From the NCBI RefSeq assembly GCF_020037015.1, contig NZ_JAIQDE010000002.1, positions 186,001 through 250,000 of the forward strand: DNA of 64,000 nucleotides. Direction: 5' to 3'. The position numbers and the translations under genes are program-made. Positions 37,417 to 46,253 of the stretch are shown here, piece by piece. The DNA is from Corallococcus sp. AS-1-6 (GTDB taxonomy: Bacteria > Myxococcota > Myxococcia > Myxococcales > Myxococcaceae). Below the pieces are notes generated by a model that worked only from the letters and a program-made list of their open reading frames with translations, was not told where the DNA came from and did not search any database. Positions within the stretch are counted from its first letter, which is position 1. Every line of letters starts with the position of its first letter.

Positions 37417-38916
37417 GTGGCCTCGCTTTCCCTGCCAGACGCCGTCCGGCGGCACCCGGCGGCCTGGAGCATGGCGGCCACGTTCGCCGCCAGCCTGCTG
37501 CTGCGCGGGCTGTACCTGGCGGGCTCGCCGGACCGGGACTGGCCCTTCTCCGTCTTCTTCGCGGGCGACGCGCGCTTCTTCCACACCGCCGCGCTGGACC
37601 TGGCGCGGGGCCGCGAGGGCCCCATCGCCCTGCCCTACCACCCGCCCCTGTTCCCCGCGCTGCTGGGGCTCCTGTACCGGGTGCTGGGCGAGCCCCAGGG
37701 CAGCGCGCTGCCGTACAAGCTGGCGCTCGCCTGTCTGGGCGCGGCCACGGTGGCCTTCTGCCAGGGCTTCTGGCGGCGCCTGCTGGGGACGCCGTGGAGC
37801 CTGGTGGCGGCGGGCCTGTATGCCACGAGCTTCGGGTGGCTGGTGCTGTCCACCTCGTACAGCAACGAGACGCTGTCCGCGCTGTGGCTGTGTTTCACCT
37901 GTGCGCTGGCGTCGCGCGTGGGCGGCGCGGCGCCGTCCTGGCCCGCGGTGCTGGGGTTGGGGGCGGTGATGGGCTGGGGCACCCTCACCCGCGCGGAGCA
38001 CCTGGGGCTGTGGCCCTTCCTGCTGACGTATGCGTGGACCGCGCGCGAGCGGGGGCCCTGGAGGCCCTGGGCCCTGCGCTGGGGCGCGGCGGTGGGCGTG
38101 TCCCTGCTCCTGCTGGTGCCCTCCGCGCTGCGCAACCTGGACACGATGCGCGAGCTGAACGCGCGGGCGCCGCACCTGGAGCCGCTGCCGGAGTGGGTGC
38201 CCGTCACCGTGTACGGGCCGCTCAACTTCGCCATGGCCAACCACGCGGGCGCCACCGGGGGCTTCACCCCGGCGTTGATCAACCAGGGCGGCAGCAACGG
38301 CCAGTTGGATCCCTCCCGCCCGGAGCACCGGCGCCTGCTCCTGCACGGCTACGCGCAGGGGCTGCGCTGGATGGTGGCCTCGCCCGCGGACGCGGCCCGG
38401 CTGCTCGGGGCGAAGCTGGACCTGTGGCTGGACGGCCTGAGCCTGGGCGTCGGCGTGTCGGACGTGCCCGGAGGCCTCACCGGCGAGCGCGCCCCGGTGG
38501 ACGTGTTCGTCCCCGACGCCGCGTGGCTCAAGTGGCCGCTGGCGGCGCTGCTGCTCGCCGGGATGCTGCTGTCGCTCAAGCCCGCGCACGCGCCCTTCCG
38601 GCTGCTGTCGCTGGTGGTGCTGCACCGGGTGCTCGTCACGCTCGCCTTCTTCGGCTACGCGCGCGGCCTGCTCGTCGTCTTCCCCGCGCTCCTGCCGCTG
38701 CTGGTGCTGCCGCTGAAGGTGCTGGGCGAACGCCACGCGGCGGTGGCCCGGAGGCTTCCCGCGCTCGCGGGGGCGCTGCTGCTGCTCGTGTGGGTAGAGG
38801 CCGCGCTCGTCGCCACGCGGCAGACGCCCCGCCGCTTCATGGCCAGCGGCACCACCGACGCGGTGAACGGCAAGCTCATCCAGGACGACCGCGTCCGGCT
38901 CTGGCCCCAACCCTGA
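37417..38916 (+). CDS. Polytopic glycosyltransferase-like membrane protein (GT39/ArnT-like)
   Basis: 499 residues. GTG 37417 is preceded by GGAGGAG; an in-frame GTG at 37387 is less likely. About ten hydrophobic segments are visible. The first periplasmic loop holds the acidic FAGDARFFHTAALDLARG, resembling the DD/DE motif that lipid-linked-sugar transferases of the GT39/GT83 family use in loop 1, and YHPPLFPALLG follows as in those enzymes. It would transfer a sugar from a polyprenyl-phosphate donor to lipid or protein outside the membrane; acceptor and sugar are unknown. After the stop the DNA turns AT-rich. Confidence 0.82.
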   Translation: MASLSLPDAVRRHPAAWSMAATFAASLLLRGLYLAGSPDRDWPFSVFFAGDARFFHTAALDLARGREGPIALPYHPPLFPALLGLLYRVLGEPQGSALPYKLALACLGAATVAFCQGFWRRLLGTPWSLVAAGLYATSFGWLVLSTSYSNETLSALWLCFTCALASRVGGAAPSWPAVLGLGAVMGWGTLTRAEHLGLWPFLLTYAWTARERGPWRPWALRWGAAVGVSLLLLVPSALRNLDTMRELNARAPHLEPLPEWVPVTVYGPLNFAMANHAGATGGFTPALINQGGSNGQLDPSRPEHRRLLLHGYAQGLRWMVASPADAARLLGAKLDLWLDGLSLGVGVSDVPGGLTGERAPVDVFVPDAAWLKWPLAALLLAGMLLSLKPAHAPFRLLSLVVLHRVLVTLAFFGYARGLLVVFPALLPLLVLPLKVLGERHAAVARRLPALAGALLLLVWVEAALVATRQTPRRFMASGTTDAVNGKLIQDDRVRLWPQP

Positions 38917-38974
38917 GCGGGGGCCCGGGTGGAATACTGCGAGCGGACCGAAACGCTCCGCGAGTGAAGAATCC

Positions 38975-39075
38975 CCCAGTGAACATTGCAAACCCATGAA
39001 TTTACTTATTTTCCATAAATTCACAGATACTCAGGAATAACCGCAATTCATTTTTAAAAAGCGAATGACCTAAGC
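38975..39075 (+). promoter_or_regulatory. AT-rich promoter island of the metallopeptidase gene
   Basis: About 100 bases with roughly 35 % GC in a 70 % GC neighbourhood, including TTTACTTATTTTCCATAAAT at 39001-39020 and CATTTTTAAAAAGCG at 39049-39063. It ends about 60 bases before the start codon, where a promoter would be expected. Several -35/-10 pairings are possible (for example TTGCAA near 38986), so I do not fix one. Confidence 0.5.
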
Positions 39076-39136
39076 AGGAGGCGCTCCGCCCCGGAGCCCG
39101 CCGGACCCGTCCGGCGGCATCACCCGAGGAGACGTC

Positions 39137-42100
39137 ATGCGCCCCCTGCGGTCCGCGTTGTGTTGTCTTGCCCTCCTGGTGTCGTCCACGACATACGCCT
39201 TCCAACCCGCCCCACCCGAGCAGCAGGGCGCGGTGGCGAAGAAGGCCTTCTTCAAGCCGGACCTCTACCTGCCCATCCAGAACGTGCCGCTGGAGAAGGC
39301 GCGGTCGCTGATGCCGCGCGCGGGCGCGGACCGGTGGGCGGGGTTCATCACCCGCTTTGGCGGCAACGTGCAGGTGTACCTGGATCCGCTGTCCGGCATG
39401 CCCACGGGCATCCAGGGCAGCTTCCCGCTCATCCCGGGTGACGGCTTCCGCAACAGCGTCACGCTCGAGTCCGTGCGCCAGGGGCTGGGCCGCTCGGTGG
39501 GCAGCGTGGACGAGTCCGTGGTGGGAGAGCTCGTCTTCAAGTTCGTCGCGGACCACCAGGACGCGATTGGCGTGGACCTGCTGCAACTGGGCTCGCCGCG
39601 CGTGACGCAGGTGTCGGACACGCTGTGGCAGGTGCACATCCCGCAGGTGGTGAACGGCGTGCCGGTGCGCCACGGCCGGCTGGCGGCCACCATCAGCCAC
39701 GGCAACCTCATCCTCCTGGGCACGGAGGCGTGGGCCAACGTGGGCATCGACACGAAGCCCCGCTTCAGCGCGAACCAGGCGCTCGCCGCGGGCAGCACGT
39801 TCCTGGGCCAGACGCTGTCGCCCACCAGCCTGTGGCAGCCGCCCACGCTGGAGGTGACCCCCTACGCGCGCACGGGCGCGGCCTTTGGCCAGGGCTATGG
39901 CCACGCGCTGGTGTGGAGCTACGGCTTCTCCAACCCCGGTGAGCACGAGCGCTGGAAGGTGACGGTGGACGCCAACTCCGGCGAGGTGCTCTCCGTGGAG
40001 GATGACAACCACTACTTCGACGCGCAGGTGAAGGGCGGCGTGTACCCGTCCACCAACATCGGCACGTGCACGTCCAAGGAGACGTGCGGCACCATGCAGC
40101 CCAACACGCCCATGCCGTGGGCGAACACGGGCTTCGCGTCGCCCAACAACTTCACGGACGGCGCGGGCGTCTACAACTACAGCGCCGGCACCCTCAACAC
40201 GACGCTCGCCGGCAAGTACGTGAAGATCGCCGACAGTTGCGGCGCCATCAACGTGAGCTCCGCCACGGGCAGCCTGGACCTGGGCGGCGTGAACAACGAC
40301 CACGACTGCACGGTGCCCGCGGGCACGTCCGCGGGCAATACGCCGGCGGCGCGCTCCAGCTTCTACGAGCTGAACAAGATCAAGGAGGTGGCCCGCGGCT
40401 GGCTGCCTGCCAACACCTGGCTGCAGGGCCAGCTCACGTCCAACGTGAACCTGTCCAGCACCTGCAACGCCTTCTGGAACGGCAGCACCGTGAACTTCTA
40501 CAAGTCCGGTGGCGGCTGCCGGAACACCGGTGAGATTGGCGCGGTGTTCGACCACGAGTGGGGCCACGGCATGGACAACTTCGACGCCAACGGCTCCCTG
40601 TCCAACTCCAGCGAGGGCTACGCGGACATCGCGGGCATCCTGCGCCTGCAGACGTCCTGCGTGGGCTACGGCTTCTTCCAGACGACGGACACGGGCTGCG
40701 GCCTCACGCCGGACGGCACGGGCTACAACCAGCAGGAGTCGCAGGTGGCGGGCCAGTCCTGGTGCAACCTGCGCTGCTCCGGCGTGCGTGACGCGGACTG
40801 GGCGGCGAGCGCGCCGAACATCCCGGCCACCCCGCAGAACTTCACCTGCAAGATGTGCTCGTCCGGCTCCGGCCCGTGCAGCAAGCAGGTGCACTGCGCC
40901 GCGTCCCCCGTGCGCCAGGCCGCGTGGGACCTGGTGACGCGCGACCTCACGGCCGCGCCCTTCAACTACAACTCCAACGACGCGTTCCTGCTGGGCAACA
41001 AGCTCTTCTACCAGGGCTCCGGCAACATCGGCACGTGGCACGCCTGCAACTGCACCGCCGGCACGTCCGACGGCTGCGGCGCGACGAACGGCTACATGCA
41101 GTGGCTGGCCGCGGACGACGACAACGGCAACCTGGCGGACGGCACGCCGCACATGACGGCCATCTACGCCGCGTACAACCGCCACAACATCGCCTGCTCC
41201 ACGCCCGCGCCCACCAACGGCGGCTGCGCGGCCGGCCCCACGGCGGCCCCCACCACCACGGCCACCCCGGGCGACAGCCAGGTGAGCCTGTCTTGGACGG
41301 CCTCCGCGGGCGCCAACCAGTACTGGGTGATGAAGACGGAGGGCTTCGCGGGCTGTGACTTCGGCAAGGCGCGCGTGGCCACCGTCACGGGCACCAGCTA
41401 CACGGACCCGGAGGTCGCCAACGGCCGCCAGTACTGCTACTCCGTCGTGCCCGCGAGCAGCAACGCGTGCTTCGGCCAGGCGTCCGCCTGCACCTGCACC
41501 ACGCCCACCTGCGCCGCGCCCGGCGCCCCCACGCTGTCCACCCCCGCCTCCGGCGCCACCGGCGTGGAGCTGCTCGCGGCGCTGGACTGGGCGGACGTGA
41601 CGGGCGTGTCCGGCTACGAGGTCCAGGTGGCCACCGACAGCGCGTTCACCAACGTGGTGCGCAGCGCCAACTCGCTCGTGGCCAGCGCCTGGACGGTGTC
41701 CCCGGGCCTGACGGCGAGCACCGCCTACTACTGGCGCGTGCGGGCGCTCAACTCGTGCGGCGGCACCAGCTCCTGGAGCGCGACGCGCAGCTTCACCACG
41801 CGCGGCTGCGTCACCCTGGCGGCCCCCACCCTGACGGCCCCCGCCAACGCCGCCACGGGCGTCGCGCTGACGCCGGCGCTGGACTGGTCCGACGTGACGA
41901 GCGCCTCCGCGTATGACGTGCAGGTGGCCACCGACAGCGCGTTCACCAACGTGGTGCGCAGCGCCACCGGCCTGTCCTCCAGCGCGTGGAACGTGACGCC
42001 GGGCCTGTCCAACCTCACGGCGTACTACTGGCGCGCGCGGGCCACCGATAGCTGCGGCGCGAGCCCCTACAGCGCCGCCTTCAGCTTCACCACCACCAAC

Positions 42101-42700
42101 GTGTGCACGCCCACCGTGGCCACGTACAACGCCACCCTGCGCACCCCGGCCTGCGGCTCCGTGTGCGGCTGCGACACCGGCCCCACGCTCGTCAACGGGC
42201 GCGGCACGGTGTCCGGCGGCGTGGAGCCCAACCAGCCCAACACCCTGGGCGGCACCTGCGCGGACGGCTCCAGCGGCAGCTACCACGCGGATGAGAGCAT
42301 CGACCGCATCGTGCTCAAGACGGTGGACCAGGGCACCATCACCCCGGGCAAGCAGCTCACGGTGGACGTGACGGTGTGGTGCTACGGGACCAGCGACCAG
42401 TTGGACCTGTACTACACGACGAACACCACCACGCCGTCGTGGACCGCCATCACCACGGCCCAGGCCTGCACCGCGGTGGGGCTGAAGACGTTCTCCTTCC
42501 CCGTCACCGTGGGCAGCACCACCGGCAACCACGCCGTGCGCGCGCAGTTCCGCTTCAGCAGCACGCCGACCAGCGCGTGCGTGTCCGGTTCGTACAACGA
42601 CCGCGACGACCTGGTCTTCAACGTCGTGTCCCCGGTGGCCGCCAGCCCCTCCGCCCCGTCCGCGAAGCAGGTGCGGGGCCGGGCCCTGACGGCGCGCTAG
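39137..42700 (+). CDS. Secreted HExxH metallopeptidase with FN3-like repeats and C-terminal module
   Basis: 1187 residues. A signal peptide (MRPLRSALCCLALLVSSTTYA) follows GAGGAG. About residues 25-300 form a thermolysin/fungalysin-type propeptide (VRHGRLAATISHGNLILLG, then VTVDANSGEVLSVEDDN). The catalytic site is HEWGH at 473-477, with the likely third ligand in SSEGYADIAG about 20 residues later, as in gluzincins. The Cys-rich catalytic domain is followed by three fibronectin III-like modules (about 700-985). The last 180 residues form a Cys-containing beta domain (YNATLRTPACGSVCGCDTG to SYNDRDDLVFNV) that recurs in the M28 peptidase downstream. Likely an extracellular protease of the predatory repertoire. 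Confidence 0.9.
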   Translation: MRPLRSALCCLALLVSSTTYAFQPAPPEQQGAVAKKAFFKPDLYLPIQNVPLEKARSLMPRAGADRWAGFITRFGGNVQVYLDPLSGMPTGIQGSFPLIPGDGFRNSVTLESVRQGLGRSVGSVDESVVGELVFKFVADHQDAIGVDLLQLGSPRVTQVSDTLWQVHIPQVVNGVPVRHGRLAATISHGNLILLGTEAWANVGIDTKPRFSANQALAAGSTFLGQTLSPTSLWQPPTLEVTPYARTGAAFGQGYGHALVWSYGFSNPGEHERWKVTVDANSGEVLSVEDDNHYFDAQVKGGVYPSTNIGTCTSKETCGTMQPNTPMPWANTGFASPNNFTDGAGVYNYSAGTLNTTLAGKYVKIADSCGAINVSSATGSLDLGGVNNDHDCTVPAGTSAGNTPAARSSFYELNKIKEVARGWLPANTWLQGQLTSNVNLSSTCNAFWNGSTVNFYKSGGGCRNTGEIGAVFDHEWGHGMDNFDANGSLSNSSEGYADIAGILRLQTSCVGYGFFQTTDTGCGLTPDGTGYNQQESQVAGQSWCNLRCSGVRDADWAASAPNIPATPQNFTCKMCSSGSGPCSKQVHCAASPVRQAAWDLVTRDLTAAPFNYNSNDAFLLGNKLFYQGSGNIGTWHACNCTAGTSDGCGATNGYMQWLAADDDNGNLADGTPHMTAIYAAYNRHNIACSTPAPTNGGCAAGPTAAPTTTATPGDSQVSLSWTASAGANQYWVMKTEGFAGCDFGKARVATVTGTSYTDPEVANGRQYCYSVVPASSNACFGQASACTCTTPTCAAPGAPTLSTPASGATGVELLAALDWADVTGVSGYEVQVATDSAFTNVVRSANSLVASAWTVSPGLTASTAYYWRVRALNSCGGTSSWSATRSFTTRGCVTLAAPTLTAPANAATGVALTPALDWSDVTSASAYDVQVATDSAFTNVVRSATGLSSSAWNVTPGLSNLTAYYWRARATDSCGASPYSAAFSFTTTNVCTPTVATYNATLRTPACGSVCGCDTGPTLVNGRGTVSGGVEPNQPNTLGGTCADGSSGSYHADESIDRIVLKTVDQGTITPGKQLTVDVTVWCYGTSDQLDLYYTTNTTTPSWTAITTAQACTAVGLKTFSFPVTVGSTTGNHAVRAQFRFSSTPTSACVSGSYNDRDDLVFNVVSPVAASPSAPSAKQVRGRALTAR

Positions 42701-42729
42701 TCAAGACGCGCGCGGCCAGAGGGCCGTGA

Positions 42730-42771
42730 CATGGGGGCTCCCGGTCCACGCCGGGGGCCCCCGTGCCTTTT
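42730..42771 (+). terminator. Intrinsic terminator of the metallopeptidase gene
   Basis: A 15-bp stem with wobble pairs: left arm CATGGGGGCTCCCGG at 42730-42744, right arm CCGGGGGCCCCCGTG at 42751-42765, loop TCCACG. CCTTTT follows. It also sits just past the stop of the converging VOC gene. Confidence 0.85.
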
Positions 42772-42780
42772 CGCGCCCCG

Positions 42781-43182
42781 TCACCAGGTGTAGACGACGG
42801 ACGGCGCCGAGCGCTTCGCGGGCCCGTGGTGGACCATCTCGATGTTGTTGCCGTCCGGATCCAGCACGAAGGCCGCGTAGTACCCCGGGTGGTAGGAGCG
42901 CTCCCCCGGCGCCCCGTTGTCACGGCCGCCCGCGGCCAGCGCCGCCTGGTGGAAGCGGTGCACCATCTCCCGGTCCTTCGCCTGGAAGGCCAGGTGCACG
43001 CGCGCGGTGGGCTCGCGGTCGTTGCTGAGGAAGAGCTCGTCCGCGGCCAGGTGCCGCTCGCTCTCGTTGAAAACGGGGATGCCCATCACCTCCAGCACCG
43101 CGCGGTAGAAGCGCTTGCTTGCCTCCAGGTCCCGGACCTGGAGGTGGACGTGGTCGAACATGCGGCCGTGGTGCAGTTCCAT
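42781..43182 (-). CDS. VOC (glyoxalase/dioxygenase superfamily) protein
   Basis: 133 residues, one complete pair of beta-alpha-beta-beta-beta modules. The first begins FDHVHLQVRDLEASKRFYRA, with a histidine where the first metal ligand usually sits. The second ends with GYYAAFVLDPDGNNIEMVHH, where the Glu is a usual metal ligand. Such small stand-alone VOC proteins may be glyoxalases, dioxygenases, epimerases or fosfomycin/bleomycin resistance proteins; the sequence does not choose. ATG 43182 has GGAGG seven bases upstream. Confidence 0.9.
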   Translation of the reverse strand: MELHHGRMFDHVHLQVRDLEASKRFYRAVLEVMGIPVFNESERHLAADELFLSNDREPTARVHLAFQAKDREMVHRFHQAALAAGGRDNGAPGERSYHPGYYAAFVLDPDGNNIEMVHHGPAKRSAPSVVYTW

Positions 43183-43401
43183 GGTCTGCCTCCCGTGATG
43201 GGCGTGTCGGGTGTCGTTCAACACCTCGCGCTCCCGCGACCATCAGAGCGGCAATTCACGTATGTCAAGGCGGCTGCGCCCGGGAAGTCGTGAAAGCGGC
43301 AGCGACTTCCACAAAAGCGCGGGCGCGCGGCGTCAGGACGACGCAGGTTCGTGCGATAGTCCGCGCCACTTCGCTGTTCTTGCCTTCAGGAGGGTGCCGC
43401 G

Positions 43402-43725
43402 ATGTTCATCGAAATCATCGTCCTGCCCCGTGAAGAGCAGTCCCCGAAGCGGCGTACGCCGAAGGCCGCCCGGGCGCCCCTGGCGCAGGAGCGGCGCGGC
43501 CGGGCGGAGCTGGCCCAGGAGTGGCGTGAAGAGGGCAAGGCCTTCCACACCTCCGTCCTGGAGTTCATCAAGGCCCAGCACCTGCTGGGCGCGGTGAAGT
43601 GGATGAGCGAGCCGGGCCTCCTGCCCCAGGTGACGCTCATCGCCACGGACCGCGTCCTGGAGAAGCTCCAGGCGGAGCCCCGGTTCGCGGCCGGCCGCTC
43701 GCTGTCCATGAACCTGCAGACCTGA
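43402..43725 (+). CDS. Small hypothetical protein
   Basis: 107 residues from ATG 43402, preceded by AGGAGGG nine bases upstream, which makes it a believable gene. It starts with a strand (MFIEIIVLPREEQ), then a basic region (KRRTPKAARAPLAQERRGR), a long amphipathic helix (LAQEWREEGKAFHTSVLEFI) and a strand VTLIATDRVLEKLQ. No signal, membrane segment or recognisable family. The gap of 296 bases after it, up to the M28 gene, holds no gene I can support. Confidence 0.6.
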   Translation: MFIEIIVLPREEQSPKRRTPKAARAPLAQERRGRAELAQEWREEGKAFHTSVLEFIKAQHLLGAVKWMSEPGLLPQVTLIATDRVLEKLQAEPRFAAGRSLSMNLQT

Positions 43726-44021
43726 AGGCCGCCCGCCCCCGCGGTCTCCCCCTCTCCGTTTCCCAATTTCCAATCATCCGTCGTGACACCCGCGTGAGCC
43801 CTTCCGCGGCGCGTCCGGCCGTGGCCCGCGTGCGTCATCGTTGGCGGAAAAACCTGTCTCATCCTGTTTCACGCTGCTCTCCGCCTTGACGGCAGTGTCT
43901 TGAATTCCACAGGATGCGCTCCCAACCCACGAGGTCTGGCCAGACGGCCCGGACTTGAGCGTGGGGGGTCCTTGGTCGTGCCCCCCGTCAGTGCGCCCCT
44001 CGCCTGGAATCGGAGCGGAAC

Positions 44022-46073
44022 ATGCGTTTGAAGAGAGTGGTCCCCGTCGTCGTGTCGCTGTGTTGCGCCACCGCCTCCGCCGAAGCGCCGCGTGACCGGG
44101 AGGTCTTCATCACCATCGGTTCGGACGCGGCGGGCACGGTGCGCTCGTCGTTCCGCGGCGTGGGCACGCCCACGCTGGTGCGCGAGGCGAACGGGGTGAG
44201 CGTGCTCAAGCTCACCGAGTCGCAGTTGGGCGACGTGTCCGCCGTCATGCATGCCCAGTATCACCGCTGCGCGGGCTACATGGCGCACGACACGCAGGAG
44301 GAGGCGCTCGCCCAGCTCACGCCCGCGCAGCCGGCGCAGCCGCTGGTCAGCTACACGCTGGACAACGCGGCGGTGGTCAACTCGCTCTTCTCCGGCCTCC
44401 AGGAGGCCAGCATCCGGAGCGCCATCACCCAGCTCTCCAGCTACACGAACCGCTACTACAACAACTCCACGGGCGGCACGCAGGCGGCCGACTGGCTGAA
44501 GACGACGTGGGAGTCCTACGCCAGCGGGCGCAGCGACGTGAGCGTGCAGTTGTACACGCACTCCGGCTGGACGCAGCCGTCCGTCATCGCCACCATCACC
44601 GGCACCGTCTACCCGGACGAGGTGGTGGTGATTGGCGGCCACCTGGACTCCATCAACATCACCGTGGGCTCCTCCAGCCGCCCCACGGCGACGGCGCCGG
44701 GCGCGGATGACGACGCCTCCGGTGTCGCCACGCTGTCGGAGGTGTTCCGCGTGGCCATGGCCAAGGGCTACAAGCCGGCGCGCACGGTGAAGTTCATGGC
44801 GTACGCGGCGGAGGAGGTGGGCCTCTACGGCTCGCAGGCCATCGCGCAGGCGCACAAGAGCGCGAACACCAACGTGGTGGGCGTGCTCCAGTTGGACATG
44901 ACGAACTACCGCGGCTCCACGGTGGATATTTCGCTCGTCACGGACAACACCAACGCGGCGCAGAACGCGTTCCTGGGCAGCCTCATCGACACGTACACGG
45001 GCTACACGCGCGCCAACATCACGTGCGGCTACGGGTGCTCGGACCACGCGTCGTGGCACGCCCAGGGCTACCCGGCGTCCATGCCGTTCGAGGCGCGGTA
45101 CGATCTGAACCAGGAGAACCCCTACATCCACACGGCCAACGACACGCTGGCCAACAGCACGGACGGCACCACCGGGGGCACCGCCAACCACGCGCTGAAG
45201 TTCGCGCGCATCGGCGCCGCGTACCTGGCGGAGCTGGGCAAGGGCTCCATCCCGGGCATGCCCACGGACACCACGCCTCCCACCGTGTCGCTCACCGCTC
45301 CGGCGAGCGGCGCGACGGTGAACGGCACCACCAGCCTCACCGCTTCGGCCAGCGACAACGTGGGCGTCAGCCGGGTGGAGTTCCTGGTGGACGGCGCGGT
45401 GAAGGGCACGTCCTTCGCGTCGCCGTACAGCTACGCGTGGGACAGCCGCACGGTGGCCAACGGCAGCCACACGGTGGCGGCGAAGGCGTATGACAGCGCG
45501 GGCAACAACACCGTCACGGCGGCGCGCACGGTGACGGTGGCCAACGTGTCCACGTCCGGCACCTACGACGCCACGTTCATGACCGTGCGTTGCAGCGCGG
45601 CGGCGGCCACCTGCGACAGCGGCACGCTCTTCAACGGCCGCGGCACCCGCGGGCCGGAGCTGAACACCCCCAACACGCTGCGCGCCACGTGCAAGGACGG
45701 CAGCACCGGCACCTACAAGAGCGACGAGTCCCTGGAGGCCCTGAAGGTGTCCACCGTGGACGGCTCCAACTTCGCCGCGGGCAAGCAGGTGAAGGTGGAG
45801 GCCACCCTCTGGGCCTACGCCAACCCCGCGTCGGACCGGCTGGACCTGTACTACACGGCCAACGCCAGCGCGACGACGCCCACCTGGACGCTGATCACCT
45901 CCGTCACGCCGTCGGCCGCGAACCTGCAAACCCTCTCCGCCACGTACACGCTGCCCTCCGGCACCAACCAGGCCGTGCGCGCGCAGTTCCGCTACGGCAC
46001 CGGCACCCCGACCAGCGCGTGCATCTCCGGCGAGTACAACGACCGCGACGACCTGGTGTTCACCGTCCAGTGA
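44022..46073 (+). CDS. Secreted M28 aminopeptidase with Ig-like and C-terminal modules
   Basis: 683 residues. Signal peptide MRLKRVVPVVVSLCCATASA, then a propeptide to about residue 120. The M28 catalytic domain (about 120-415) has all five zinc ligands or bases of Vibrio-type leucyl aminopeptidase: His207 (GGHLDS), the Asp of GADDDASG, the Glu pair at 264-265 (AAEEVGLYGS), Asp292 (LQLDMTN) and the His of NPYIHTANDT. A bacterial Ig-like domain follows (about 425-510, VSLTAPASGATVNGTTSLTA). The C-terminal 170 residues (YDATFMTVRCSAAAATCDSG to EYNDRDDLVFTV) match the end of the upstream HExxH peptidase. It should release N-terminal hydrophobic residues from peptides outside the cell. Confidence 0.94.
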   Translation: MRLKRVVPVVVSLCCATASAEAPRDREVFITIGSDAAGTVRSSFRGVGTPTLVREANGVSVLKLTESQLGDVSAVMHAQYHRCAGYMAHDTQEEALAQLTPAQPAQPLVSYTLDNAAVVNSLFSGLQEASIRSAITQLSSYTNRYYNNSTGGTQAADWLKTTWESYASGRSDVSVQLYTHSGWTQPSVIATITGTVYPDEVVVIGGHLDSINITVGSSSRPTATAPGADDDASGVATLSEVFRVAMAKGYKPARTVKFMAYAAEEVGLYGSQAIAQAHKSANTNVVGVLQLDMTNYRGSTVDISLVTDNTNAAQNAFLGSLIDTYTGYTRANITCGYGCSDHASWHAQGYPASMPFEARYDLNQENPYIHTANDTLANSTDGTTGGTANHALKFARIGAAYLAELGKGSIPGMPTDTTPPTVSLTAPASGATVNGTTSLTASASDNVGVSRVEFLVDGAVKGTSFASPYSYAWDSRTVANGSHTVAAKAYDSAGNNTVTAARTVTVANVSTSGTYDATFMTVRCSAAAATCDSGTLFNGRGTRGPELNTPNTLRATCKDGSTGTYKSDESLEALKVSTVDGSNFAAGKQVKVEATLWAYANPASDRLDLYYTANASATTPTWTLITSVTPSAANLQTLSATYTLPSGTNQAVRAQFRYGTGTPTSACISGEYNDRDDLVFTVQ

Positions 46074-46095
46074 GCGGCACCTGAGCTGAGCTGAC

Positions 46096-46141
46096 ACACG
46101 AGGGGATCCGGGGCACGCAAGCCCGGGTCCCCTTCGTGTTT
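46096..46141 (+). terminator. Intrinsic terminator of the M28 gene
   Basis: GGGGATCCGGG (46102-46112) pairs with CCCGGGTCCCC (46122-46132) through one U-G wobble. The stem extends outward through CACGA/TTCGTG with a bulge, and GTTT follows. Confidence 0.8.
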
Positions 46142-46253
46142 CAGGCGGTGAAGCGGGCCTCCTGCATCCGCGCGGGCGCCCGGCCGGCCGCCTGCCGTGG
46201 GGCAGCGGGCGGGCTGTCCTCCGCCGGGTCCCGGTCCCACCTTGGAGGGGATG

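Noticed and set aside
38930-38950. A possible sigma-54 promoter (GG-N10-GC) before the metallopeptidase
   Set aside because: Only the GG and GC spacing fits. The TTGC element is absent and the site lies before the AT-rich island.
39002-42532. A 1176-codon open frame on the minus strand covering the metallopeptidase gene
   Set aside because: It is antisense to a gene with a clear signal peptide, HEWGH site and ribosome site. Its translation is Arg/Val/His/Ala-rich with no domain, as expected for a frame shadow at 70 % GC.
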